Shown here: piece after piece, positions 45,317 through 52,991 of the stretch
How positions within the stretch are numbered: the first letter of the stretch is position 1
Layout: every line of letters begins with the position of its first letter
NCBI GenBank assembly: GCA_036504855.1
Contig: DASXUL010000109.1
Coordinates: forward strand, 1-64,000
Direction of reading: 5' to 3'
From: DASXUL01 sp036504855
GTDB taxonomy: Bacteria > Armatimonadota > DTGP01 > JAKQQT01
Length of the DNA stretch: 64,000 nt
Translations under genes and position numbers: made by a program
The notes under the pieces: generated by a model
What the model saw: only the letters and a program-made list of their open reading frames with translations
What the model was told of the DNA's origin: nothing
Databases searched by the model: none

Positions 45317-45406
45317 AGGCCCTATGGAGTGCGGCGGCTCGCCGCCGCTTTGGTTCGGCTGTAACCAAACGAAAGCGGCGGCAAGCCGACGCACTCCATA
45401 GGGCCT
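45317..45406. repeat. Intergenic palindrome, class built on CTATGGAGTGCGGCGG
   Basis: Arms about 45317-45355 and 45363-45406 pair with a few bulges around a seven-base loop. It lies eight bases after the HEAT gene stop. The same CTATGGAGTGCGGCGG occurs in the gap near 27260. Confidence 0.65.
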
Positions 45407-45492
45407 CCGGGCGCTCGCCGGGGCCGATGCGGGGCGGCAATAATGGGGATGCTGGCGCAGGCCCTAGTTGCGCGGCGAAGGGATGAACAGCC

Positions 45493-45999
45493 TTGGAGCC
45501 ACATTACACGCCGGAAGAAGCGGATGCGATTCTGCGACGGGCCATGGCGCGCCAGCCGATGCCGGGCGACATGACGCGCAGCCAACTGCTGAAGCTGGCC
45601 GCGGAAGTGGGCGTGGCGCCGGAGGATGTAGACGCCGCCGAGGCCGCCTTCCGCGAGGAACAGGCCATGAAGGGGCTGCGCCGGGAGTACCTGGATCGCC
45701 GCCGCCGCATCTTCGGCATCGTGCTGGGGTTGGAGATCTTCATCGCCGCCGCCGCGCTTTCAGACTCCACCAGCGATGACATCATCCCGCTGATCGTGCT
45801 CCTGTTCATCGTGGCGGCGTTCAGCGGCTGGCGCGTGTGGCTGGGCGAGCGCGGCATCAACGATCATTGCTTCCAGCGCTGGCTATACCGCCGCCGGCGC
45901 CGCGAACTGCCGCCGCCCGGAACCGCCCCCAATCCGAACGCCAACCTGGATTACGCGGCGGACCTCCGTTGGGGCCGCCGGGGTCGCCGCTTCCGCTGA
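45493..45999 (+). CDS. 2TM-domain protein
   Basis: 168 residues. The N-terminus (YTPEEADAILRRAMARQ) is the short helical segment usually found before a 2TM domain. Two close transmembrane helices follow (IFGIVLGLEIFIAAAALS and IIPLIVLLFIVAAFSGWRVWLG), then a strongly basic Arg-rich tail. The TTG start at 45493 has only a weak ribosome binding site. Function unknown; likely in the cytoplasmic membrane. Confidence 0.7.
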   Translation: MEPHYTPEEADAILRRAMARQPMPGDMTRSQLLKLAAEVGVAPEDVDAAEAAFREEQAMKGLRREYLDRRRRIFGIVLGLEIFIAAAALSDSTSDDIIPLIVLLFIVAAFSGWRVWLGERGINDHCFQRWLYRRRRRELPPPGTAPNPNANLDYAADLRWGRRGRRFR

Positions 46000-46033
46000 A
46001 TTGGCACTTCGTGTTGATGGTCGCTCTTCGCCA

Positions 46034-46133
46034 CAGTAGCGCCGGCGGCCCGCCGGCATCCGCCCGAAGGGCGGACTTTCGGCGTCGGATGTGGCCGTTT
46101 CGCGGCCATGCCGGCGGGCCGCCGGCGCTACTG
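46034..46133. repeat. Intergenic palindrome with 26-bp perfect arms
   Basis: 46034-46059 pairs exactly with 46108-46133 around a 48-base spacer that itself can pair in part. It lies between convergent genes (2TM protein and GH43), about 35 bases after the 2TM stop codon. Confidence 0.7.
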
Positions 46134-46165
46134 GGCAGATCCGCCGCGTTTCACCTGTCGCCTGC

Positions 46166-47104
46166 TTATCCGGCTTCCGGCGTGCATTTCGGCCCGTTCG
46201 GCGTCCATTCCAGCGGCGAAATCCACATGCGGCGCGCGGTCATATCCAGATCCCACGCGTGGTAGACCATGTAGTCGCACCCGTCCGGGCCGCAGACCAC
46301 GCTGTTGTGGCCGGGGCCGATCATCCGGCCCGGTATCCCCCTCAGCACGTTCGGGCCGTTCGCGCCCAGGTCCGTCCACGGTCCCAGCGGCGAATCGGCA
46401 ACGGCGCAGGCCACCCCATATTGCGGGCCATGCCAAGCGCCGCCGCTGTAGAAGCAGTAGTAGCGCCCGTCGTGATGCACCGTGAACGGGCCCTCCACCG
46501 TGTGCCAGGCCGGCCATTCGCGGCCGTAGTGCGATCGGTTGCGCTCGTAGATCTGCCAGTCCGCCGAGGGGCGCGCCACCACAACCGGCGGGGCCAGGGG
46601 CGTGAGGCGGTCGTCGGCCAGCGGGACCACCGCCGCCCCGGTGCCGGGCCGTGGGCCATCCAGGAAATCCTTGGCGAAGAAGAGATACCAGCGGCCGGTT
46701 ACGGGATCTCGGAAGGGGCTGGCGTCGATGGTGAACCCTTCGTCCGGCAGCAGAACGCGGCCGATCCCGGTGAACGGGCCCGCCGGAGACGTTGCGCTGG
46801 CCGTCCGGATGCGGTGAGACTCCTCCGAGCCGAGCGCGGAAGAGTAGTACATGATGAAGAGGCCATCCTGCTCCGACACCTCCGGCGCCCAGTGGGCGGC
46901 CCCGCGCGCTCCCGGCGCCGGAACGAGCGCGCCGCCGAGGCGGGTCCAGTTCACGAAGTCGGTCGAGCGCAGCATGGGGAAGACGCGGCCGGTAGATGGG
47001 TCCGCCGGCGCGGTACCGTAGGCGGTGTAGGCGCCGCCGTGGCGGAGGACGAAGGGATCGGCCATATAGTCCGGATGGACGGGGTTCGGATGCGGCAGTT
47101 TCAT
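46166..47104 (-). CDS. Glycoside hydrolase family 43-like enzyme
   Basis: 312 residues, five-bladed beta-propeller. Catalytic residues by family pattern: general-base Asp in YMADPFVLRHGGAYTAYG, pKa-modulating Asp in TIDASPFRD, and general-acid Glu in WHTVEGPFTVHH. No signal peptide from the chosen start (47104), so it may act on imported oligosaccharides containing arabinose or xylose. It diverges from queC with about 100 bases between starts. Confidence 0.87.
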   Translation of the reverse strand: MKLPHPNPVHPDYMADPFVLRHGGAYTAYGTAPADPSTGRVFPMLRSTDFVNWTRLGGALVPAPGARGAAHWAPEVSEQDGLFIMYYSSALGSEESHRIRTASATSPAGPFTGIGRVLLPDEGFTIDASPFRDPVTGRWYLFFAKDFLDGPRPGTGAAVVPLADDRLTPLAPPVVVARPSADWQIYERNRSHYGREWPAWHTVEGPFTVHHDGRYYCFYSGGAWHGPQYGVACAVADSPLGPWTDLGANGPNVLRGIPGRMIGPGHNSVVCGPDGCDYMVYHAWDLDMTARRMWISPLEWTPNGPKCTPEAG

Positions 47105-47204
47105 AATGGGTATTCGAACAACGAACATGGCATTATGCGCGATTGCCGGGCGGGCGAATAAAGCATCCCGGCATACGGTTCGATCCGAGGAGGGATTGGC
47201 GGAG

Positions 47205-47963
47205 ATGGACGGGAAACCGAGGGCGGTTGTGCTGCTAAGCGGCGGGCTGGATTCCACCACCACGCTGGCGATTGCGCGGGATGAGGGGTTCGAGCCGTAC
47301 GCCCTCACCTTCCGTTATGGCCAGCGTCACGAGGGGGAGATCCACTCCGCCCGACGCGTGGCGGAGCGCTATGGGGCCGCGCGGCACGTTGTGATGGAGT
47401 TCGACTTGCGCGCCTTCGGCGGCTCCGCGCTGACGGACGCCGCCATCGACGTCCCCAAGGGGCGCGACATCACCGAGATGGGCCACGGCATCCCGGTGAC
47501 CTACGTGCCCGCGCGCAACACGGTGTTCCTCTCCTTCGCGCTGGCCTGGGCGGAAACGCTGGGAGCGCAAGACATCTATATCGGGGTGAACGCGCTGGAC
47601 TACTCCGGCTACCCGGACTGCCGCCCGGAATACATCGAGGCCTACCAGCGCATGGCGAACCTCGCCACCCGCGCCGGGGTCGAAGGCGGCGAGACCCTGC
47701 GCATCCACACGCCTCTGATCGCCCTCACCAAGGCCGAAATCATCCGCAAGGGCATCGGCCTGGGCGTGGACTACGGGCTGACGACCACCTGCTACGACCC
47801 GGACGCCTCGGGCGCCGCCTGCGGCCGTTGCGACGCCTGCCAGCTTCGCCTCCGCGGCTTCGCCGAAGCCGGCATGAGCGACCCAGCGCCGTACCAGGGC
47901 GGGATGAGCGGCGGCGGCGAGACGGCGAAGGCTTCCTCCGTTCCACGGAGTCCGATGGAATGA
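47205..47963 (+). CDS. queC: 7-cyano-7-deazaguanine synthase QueC, with altered C-terminal tail
   Basis: 252 residues. The PP-loop is LLSGGLDSTTTLAIA and the zinc site is the C-terminal CYDPDASGAACGRCDACQ cluster of four Cys. The enzyme converts carboxydeazaguanine to preQ0 in queuosine biosynthesis. Its last 21 residues (after PAPYQ) are unusual. The normal-looking ending PAPYQAE followed by a stop survives 690 bases downstream in a duplicate of the gene's 3' end. The gene stop overlaps the next start as ATGA. No other que gene is near. Confidence 0.95.
   Translation: MDGKPRAVVLLSGGLDSTTTLAIARDEGFEPYALTFRYGQRHEGEIHSARRVAERYGAARHVVMEFDLRAFGGSALTDAAIDVPKGRDITEMGHGIPVTYVPARNTVFLSFALAWAETLGAQDIYIGVNALDYSGYPDCRPEYIEAYQRMANLATRAGVEGGETLRIHTPLIALTKAEIIRKGIGLGVDYGLTTTCYDPDASGAACGRCDACQLRLRGFAEAGMSDPAPYQGGMSGGGETAKASSVPRSPME
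47836..47898 (+). repeat. Direct repeat, copy 1 (inside queC)
   Basis: 63 bases, matching 48522-48584 with two mismatches. This copy encodes the zinc-site helix and the LRGFAEAGMSDPAPYQ segment of QueC. Confidence 0.85.
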
Positions 47964-48505
47964 TCCAACTGGCGCTGCCGAAAAACAAAAAGGCTCGCGT
48001 CTGGTTTGATCCAGGCGAGTTGGACCTAAGGCTCGGTGGCGAACGGGTGGAAAGGGTCGTCCCTTGCAGAACGACGACGGTTCAGCGCGACGGCTTTGCC
48101 GCCGTGGAGTTCTTCTCGCCGGCGGGGCATCACCAGTACGCGCTGCTCGGCGCCCGGTTCTCGGCTTCCGACACGTCTGAACTGAGGGTCCGGGTCGTCA
48201 ACGGCGCAGTCGCTGGGAATGTCCCGGGATCGATCGCCGCCCTCGTGGAACTGCTGCATGTAGGTCTGCTTCCCGAGTATGTCTACGCCGTTCTGGACGT
48301 CGCTGCGACGGAGGGCGCCGCCGGACGGTTGGGCTGTGGTGATCTGGACTTTGAGATGGCGGCCCATGGGGACATCGGCTCTTCTCTCCTTGCCTTCAAG
48401 AGCGTAACGTGCATGGTTCTCCGGCTCCTGTTGGTGAACGAATCGGAACGTCAGGATGAGGCCGTGATCGCGCAGATCATAGAGGACGGCCCCCGTGTCT
48501 GGTAG
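47960..48505 (+). CDS. Hypothetical protein inserted after queC
   Basis: 181 residues I do not recognise. The start ATG overlaps the queC stop (ATGA at 47960-47963), so translation may be coupled. The sequence shows alternating hydrophobic strands (VWFDPGELDLRL, AVEFFSPAGHHQYALLGARF) and an Ala/Leu-rich middle; no signal or TM segment. It lies entirely between the two 63-base repeats that duplicate the queC 3' end. Confidence 0.6.
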   Translation: MIQLALPKNKKARVWFDPGELDLRLGGERVERVVPCRTTTVQRDGFAAVEFFSPAGHHQYALLGARFSASDTSELRVRVVNGAVAGNVPGSIAALVELLHVGLLPEYVYAVLDVAATEGAAGRLGCGDLDFEMAAHGDIGSSLLAFKSVTCMVLRLLLVNESERQDEAVIAQIIEDGPRVW

Positions 48506-48521
48506 CGGCGATCCCACGGCA

Positions 48522-48584
48522 CCTACCAGCTTCGTCTCCGCGGCTTCGCCGAAGCCGGCATGAGCGACCCAGCGCCGTACCAGG
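48522..48584 (+). repeat. Direct repeat, copy 2 (orphan queC 3' end)
   Basis: Second copy of the 63-base repeat. In frame it continues as PAPYQAE and a stop codon, a natural QueC ending. The preceding bases are not queC, so only the 3' end was duplicated. The remaining ~200 bases to the next gene show nothing I can identify. Confidence 0.85.
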
Positions 48585-48790
48585 CGGAGTAACGCCGCGA
48601 AATCAGGCTGGTTACCGATGTCCGGCGGGCAGACAGCGTGCGGCATCCGTCGATGCCGCGGATGATGACCGAGGATGACATCGGTGGTGTTCGGCGACCT
48701 CGCAGTCTCCACCAGGGCGGCGGATGGCAGTGTGATAGAGTGAAGGCGCGAAGTATCTACAGGCCATAGCCTCGGGAGAAGGGATCGACG

Positions 48791-49090
48791 ATGACCGTTG
48801 CGCGGTGGATGATCGGCGGTGTCTTTACCTCGGTGGCCGTGTGGCTCATCGTGCTGAATGGCATTTGGGTCGTTCGTGGTCTGATCGGTCGCCCAATGCA
48901 CGCATCGTGGTTGCCGCTACTGGGAGGGTGTACGGGCAGCGTCGCGCTTCTGATCTTGCCGATTGAGGGCATCCGGCACTGGTGGCTCCTTCCGCTTCTG
49001 ATCGATTGGGGCTGCGCGCCGGGCATTATCTATACCTTGGGCGTTCATGCGGTGTGGTGGTTGCGCGACGCAGGTCGCCATGGGCGTTAG
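48791..49090 (+). CDS. Small membrane protein
   Basis: 99 residues with about three hydrophobic helices (MIGGVFTSVAVWLIVLNGIWVV; LLGGCTGSVALLILPIEG; a third near LLPLLIDWGCAPGIIYTLG) and short basic ends. GGGAGAAGGG precedes the ATG. Family unknown. First of a run of small hypothetical genes after the queC insertion. Confidence 0.55.
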   Translation: MTVARWMIGGVFTSVAVWLIVLNGIWVVRGLIGRPMHASWLPLLGGCTGSVALLILPIEGIRHWWLLPLLIDWGCAPGIIYTLGVHAVWWLRDAGRHGR

Positions 49091-49234
49091 CCAGCGCCGA
49101 CCAACCTCCGGCAAGCGACGCGGGTCGGTCTGTCTGGGATGTGAGGACCAGGCTGTGCTCTCTGAAACCCAGTTCTCTGCTCTGAGACATCGCCCGTAGT
49201 TGGCGGTTTCATGTCTTTCGTAAGGGGGCCAACG

Positions 49235-49612
49235 ATGATCGGTCCATCCATTGTAGCCGTGGTCTATTTCCTGCCCAGTTCCGAAGGCGGACGACCGGCT
49301 GTGCCGTCTGCCGCGTCGGGAGATTACATGCCGCACCTTGTGACAGTAGGCGGTGATCCCACTGGTGTTACCGGCAACATCGATTATCTGGGAGTGCGGT
49401 TCGTTGCCGGGGATCCGCTTGACGGGACGGGTCGGTACGGCAGGTTCCGGATGCAACTCCTATACTACGCGACGATCGACTATAGCGCCTTACAACCCGG
49501 CGTCGAGTTCCATGTATGCGAAGGGGGCAGAGTAATAGCACATGGCGTTGTCGTGGAGCGGATCGAGCATGGTGCGGCTGCCTCCGACGATTCCACCAAT
49601 GCAGACGCCTGA
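49235..49612 (+). CDS. Hypothetical protein with EF-Tu domain-like beta fold
   Basis: 125 residues. The C-terminal part (LGVRFVAGDP, RMQLLYYATIDYSALQPGVEFHVCEGGRVIAHGVVVER) resembles the beta-barrel domain of elongation factor Tu and similar small proteins (G-x-x-F-x-x-x-E-G-x-x-V-x-x-G-x-V), without the GTPase domain. Start 49235 follows GGGGGCC; an earlier ATG (49211) is less favoured. Function unknown; such proteins are often clustered with orphan immunity-like genes. Confidence 0.5.
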   Translation: MIGPSIVAVVYFLPSSEGGRPAVPSAASGDYMPHLVTVGGDPTGVTGNIDYLGVRFVAGDPLDGTGRYGRFRMQLLYYATIDYSALQPGVEFHVCEGGRVIAHGVVVERIEHGAAASDDSTNADA

Positions 49613-49620
49613 ACGAACCC

Positions 49621-49737
49621 ATGGTGATCGGAAACGACAATCCGATTCCATTTGGAGAATGGTGGAAGAGGTATAGGTACAATGATGACGGCGCATGGCC
49701 CCCACCCTACGTCTTCAAGCCGGGCAGCGGAAAGTAG
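49621..49737 (+). CDS. Possible 38-residue protein
   Basis: Short ORF reading MVIGNDNPIPFGEWWKRYR... ending KPGSGK, Trp- and Pro-rich. The preceding stop is eight bases upstream and the next gene starts four bases after its stop, which fits a tight operon. No ribosome binding site is clear, so it may be a fragment. Confidence 0.35.
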   Translation: MVIGNDNPIPFGEWWKRYRYNDDGAWPPPYVFKPGSGK

Positions 49738-49740
49738 CAG

Positions 49741-50565
49741 ATGCCAATGGACAATTCACTACTGGCCACGGAGCTAGCGGCCGATCTCAGGCGCCCGTCG
49801 GTTGAGTTGCTGCGGCGCAGGCTTGCGCAACGCAACGATATGCCGTCAGCGCTCTCTGATCTTGTCACCTATGCCTGTGGCTTCACGCACTTCGCAGAGG
49901 CGGGCGGTGTACTGGAGGAGTTCGGCCTGGAGATCGCGGGGAACCCGCCTGTTCTCCTTGATCACTCGGCACGAGAGTGCCACGTCAAGATCCTCTTTGC
50001 CGACGTTTCCAACGTTGGTGGGCAGGCTGCTGTATCGGGGTTCAGCGACGAACTCGCCGGTCCTGTTCACACCATCGAGGTAGACATTCGAGACCCGGAT
50101 GGCAACTGGATAAGCGGACTGCAGACGCCGGACGAGTTGCCGCGGGTCGAAGGAATCGCCTGGCAGAACCGTTGCACGCTTGGGCTCAATGAACTGAATG
50201 CATCGGCTCGCGGCCGGTTGGCAGAGCGGCGAGAGTGGAACGCTGTGTGCCATTTCGCCCAGGCATGGCCCCCGAACGCTGCCTTCGATGTGTCAAGGGT
50301 GTTCCGAAACGCAACTTACGTTATCGTGGAGGAGGTCAGCCATCCACGAATGTCGAGGGAGCCGTTGTCACACCTATGCTTGCCGCCCGTGGACATGGGA
50401 GGGCGTGGCGCCGTCTGGCTGATCGCCGAGAGCGCCGATGCGGACAACACAGCAGCCCGCCTTGAGGAGGCCGGAGTCGAACACCGGCGCATTGGCCCCT
50501 TTGAGCCCGCCGGCATCTGGGCCGCCGTGAAGGCGCAGTGGGAGGACATATCGCTCCCGAAGTAA
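49741..50565 (+). CDS. Hypothetical protein in the post-queC accessory run
   Basis: 274 residues I do not recognise. No signal or membrane segment. The N-terminal third is helical (LLATELAADLRRPSVELLRR) and the middle carries alternating strands (CHVKILFADVSNVGG, HTIEVDIRDPDGNW). The ending (HRRIGPFEPAGIWAAVKAQWED) recalls small immunity-type proteins but is not diagnostic. The region looks less GC-rich than most of the window. Confidence 0.55.
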   Translation: MPMDNSLLATELAADLRRPSVELLRRRLAQRNDMPSALSDLVTYACGFTHFAEAGGVLEEFGLEIAGNPPVLLDHSARECHVKILFADVSNVGGQAAVSGFSDELAGPVHTIEVDIRDPDGNWISGLQTPDELPRVEGIAWQNRCTLGLNELNASARGRLAERREWNAVCHFAQAWPPNAAFDVSRVFRNATYVIVEEVSHPRMSREPLSHLCLPPVDMGGRGAVWLIAESADADNTAARLEEAGVEHRRIGPFEPAGIWAAVKAQWEDISLPK

Positions 50566-50599
50566 CCACGCGCTGTATTCCTGAAGGGTGATGCCATCC

Positions 50600-50639
50600 A
50601 TGCTGGCTCGCGGAGGCGGTCGCTTCCGCGAGCCAGCAT
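50600..50639. terminator. Hairpin after the hypothetical gene
   Basis: 50600-50614 pairs with 50625-50639 (15 bp, perfect) around a ten-base loop, about 35 bases after the upstream stop and before the convergent lipoprotein gene. No T-run. Confidence 0.55.
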
Positions 50640-50723
50640 CATGCCTTCCTAACCTCCCGGTTCCCTGACGCGCGATCCCATCCGCTTTGCCGGGGCTCGG
50701 CCCGTGCGACGCTCCGGCATTCC

Positions 50724-51110
50724 TCACTCCGCTTTCAGCGCGGCCGTCATGGCGTGGGCGCTTTCGTTGTCTTTCACGAAGTCGAACAGGTTGTACGAGC
50801 CGGCGGTCAGCTCCAGCGTGAGGGTCTGCGTTTGGCCGGGTTGAACCAGCGGGCCCTTCCGGTCCACGCCAGGGCCTTCCACGTAGATGCCGTGCGGTTC
50901 CTTCCCCTCGTTTCGGATGGTCAGCGTCACGCTGCCGGCCTTCACGGCTGCGGGCGATGGCGCAATGCTCCATTCCTTCACGGCAACGGCCACGGCGGCG
51001 CTTGCCGTGGGGGCTTTGGCGCTGGGCTCCGCCATCGGCGTCGTGTTGATGGGCTTTCCGCAGCCGGCCAGGGCCAGAGCGGCCAGGGCGCAGGCGATGG
51101 TGGTTCTCAA
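50724..51110 (-). CDS. Cupredoxin-like lipoprotein
   Basis: 128 residues. Lipobox LALAGCGKP (Cys17). The ~85-residue mature domain (KEWSIAPSPAAVKAGSVTLTIRNEG... HGIYVEGP... LELTAGSYNLFDFV) has the strand pattern of plastocyanin-like cupredoxins. One His (HGIYV) is visible, but the C-terminal Cys-x-x-x-His ligand loop is absent, so copper binding is doubtful. Divergent from the porin gene; the intergenic region has a Pho-box-like repeat that may serve one or both genes. Confidence 0.7.
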   Translation of the reverse strand: MRTTIACALAALALAGCGKPINTTPMAEPSAKAPTASAAVAVAVKEWSIAPSPAAVKAGSVTLTIRNEGKEPHGIYVEGPGVDRKGPLVQPGQTQTLTLELTAGSYNLFDFVKDNESAHAMTAALKAE

Positions 51111-51180
51111 AGGGCGTTCCTCCTCTTTCCCTCCATCGTGCCCGGCCGCGCGGGCGCCGAATCAAGGCGTCCCGAACGGC

Positions 51181-51219
51181 TTAGGGCGGCCTTGGGCGAA
51201 CGTTAAGCGAGCTTAAGCA
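51181..51219. promoter_or_regulatory. Pho-box-like direct repeats upstream of the porin
   Basis: Repeats TTAGGG, TTGGGC, TTAAGC, TTAAGC start at 51181, 51192, 51203 and 51213 (11, 11 and 10 bp apart). PhoB-type regulators read 11-bp direct repeats, and the downstream genes encode a phosphate porin and PstS. Confidence 0.55.
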
Positions 51220-51306
51220 ACCGCGAAGCCCGCCGTAAGGAAGCGCCTGAATCCTTGGGATGGGTGGGCCAGACCGTGTCCGCCCCATCATCCAAGGAGA
51301 TCAATT

Positions 51307-52857
51307 GTGATCAGAAACGCCTTCATCCTGGCCCTGGGCGCCGGCCTTCTGGCCGCCCCTTCCCTCGCTCAAACCAGCGACGTGGGGCCGGGACACTGGG
51401 CCTACCAGGCCGTGCAAGACCTGGCCGCCAAGGGCCTCGTGCTCGGTTACCCGGACGGCAAGTTCCTCGGCGCCCGAACGCTCACACGCTACGAGATGGC
51501 CACCCTCATCAAGCGCGTGGTGGACCGCCTTGAGAACAAGCCCGCCCCCACGCCGTCCCTCGCCCCGGCGGTTGCGCCGCCCGTCGCTCCCTCGGCGACC
51601 CCGGAAGAGCTTGCGGAGCTTCGCCGGCTGGTGGAAGAGTACAAAACCGAGCTCACCGTCATCGGAACCGATCTGCAGGGCATCAAGGACCGCCTGGACA
51701 CCCAGGACGGCAAGATCACCTCCCTGGAGGAGGCCGTGAACGACCCCGAGGGCACGGTGCAGGCCACTGCCGCCACCGTCGCCAAGATGGGCAAGACGAC
51801 CATCGACGGCTACCTCCAGGCCCGCTGGGAGAGCCGCTCCGACGGCAAGGACAACCTCCTCCCCGGCGGAACGCTGGCCAACCAGAACAACTTCTATATC
51901 CGCGAAAACCGCATCCGCATCCGCCACACCTTCAAAGACAACAACCAGATGGTTTTCCAGGTGGACGCCGCCAAGGGTAACAACGTGGTCATTAAGGACT
52001 CCTACGTCACAACGCCCCTGATGCGCGCCCGCAGCCTGGACATCCCGCTCACCCTGTGGGCCGGCCAGTTCAACATCCCGTTCGGCTTCGAAATCCAGCA
52101 GTCCTCCAGCGAGCGCGAGTTCCCGGAGCGGTCGCGCGGAGAGCGGACCTTCTTCAAGGGCGAGCGCGACCGCGGGATCAAGCTCGAAGGCTCGCTCGCC
52201 GGAAACGCCTGGCAGTACCAACTCGGCGTCATCAACGGAAACGGCATCAACGACGGCGACAAGGTCCCGGGCAGCGCCTCCACAACCTACACCTACGTGG
52301 ATACGAACAGCCACAAGGACCTCGTTGGGCATCTGCTCTACGAGCCGCCCACGGGCAAGATGGCGATCGGCGCTTCCGTCTACAGCGGCAAGGGCAGCGC
52401 CGCCACCGGGGAGCTTTCCTCCGGCAAGGAAGTGTTCGGCCTGTACGACAAGACGCGCTACGGCGCCGAGTTCCGCTACTACGGCATCCCCGAGTTCAAG
52501 ATCCAGGGCGAATACGTGCGCGGCAAGGACTACAACGCCGGGCGCAAGGTGAACGGCGTGGTGGACGGCTCCGCCAACATCGAATACTGGTACGCCCAGA
52601 TTCTGCGCAACATCGGCAAGGCGAACGCCATCGGCTTCCGCTACGACGTCTACGACCCGGATACGAACTCGCCCGTGGCGGGAGAGCCTCTCGCCAGCTA
52701 CCAGGCCATCCCCACCTGGGCGGTGATGGCGCAACGCTTCCTCACGGAATCCACCCGCCTCACCCTGGCCTTCGAAAGCCCCCGCCTGCCCAAACTGGCC
52801 GGCGCGAACCGCCCGAAGCAGGACCTGATGACCGTCCAGCTTCAGTACAAGTATTGA
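51307..52857 (+). CDS. SLH-domain phosphate-selective porin (OprO/P-like)
   Basis: 516 residues with signal peptide (cleavage near SLAQTSD). Residues ~25-75 are an SLH domain (HWAYQAVQDLAAKGLVLGYPDG, RYEMATLIKRVVDRL). A Pro/Ala-rich and coiled-coil spacer follows (~85-150), then a 16-18-stranded beta-barrel of the phosphate-selective porin O/P type (IDGYLQARWES, NNFYIRENRIRIR, LWAGQFNIPFGFE, LQYKY at the end). The SLH domain should attach it to cell-wall polymer, the barrel to the outer membrane. Expected to admit phosphate under starvation; first gene of a unit with pstS. Confidence 0.88.
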   Translation: MIRNAFILALGAGLLAAPSLAQTSDVGPGHWAYQAVQDLAAKGLVLGYPDGKFLGARTLTRYEMATLIKRVVDRLENKPAPTPSLAPAVAPPVAPSATPEELAELRRLVEEYKTELTVIGTDLQGIKDRLDTQDGKITSLEEAVNDPEGTVQATAATVAKMGKTTIDGYLQARWESRSDGKDNLLPGGTLANQNNFYIRENRIRIRHTFKDNNQMVFQVDAAKGNNVVIKDSYVTTPLMRARSLDIPLTLWAGQFNIPFGFEIQQSSSEREFPERSRGERTFFKGERDRGIKLEGSLAGNAWQYQLGVINGNGINDGDKVPGSASTTYTYVDTNSHKDLVGHLLYEPPTGKMAIGASVYSGKGSAATGELSSGKEVFGLYDKTRYGAEFRYYGIPEFKIQGEYVRGKDYNAGRKVNGVVDGSANIEYWYAQILRNIGKANAIGFRYDVYDPDTNSPVAGEPLASYQAIPTWAVMAQRFLTESTRLTLAFESPRLPKLAGANRPKQDLMTVQLQYKY

Positions 52858-52860
52858 GGG

Positions 52861-52969
52861 AGTCGTCAGTCGTCAGTATTCAGTCGTCAGCCCGAAGCCC
52901 CGGCCATGAGGCGCCAATCCTCACTGGGTCGAGCCTTGGGCTGATGACTGATGACTGAAGACTGATGAC
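52861..52969. repeat. Heptad-armed palindrome, degenerate copy
   Basis: Outer arms are NTCAGNN heptads (left 52861-52890, right about 52940-52969); the inner cores pair only partly. It starts four bases after the porin stop codon and precedes pstS. Confidence 0.65.
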
Positions 52970-52991
52970 CGTGCCTTCACGGAGATAACGT

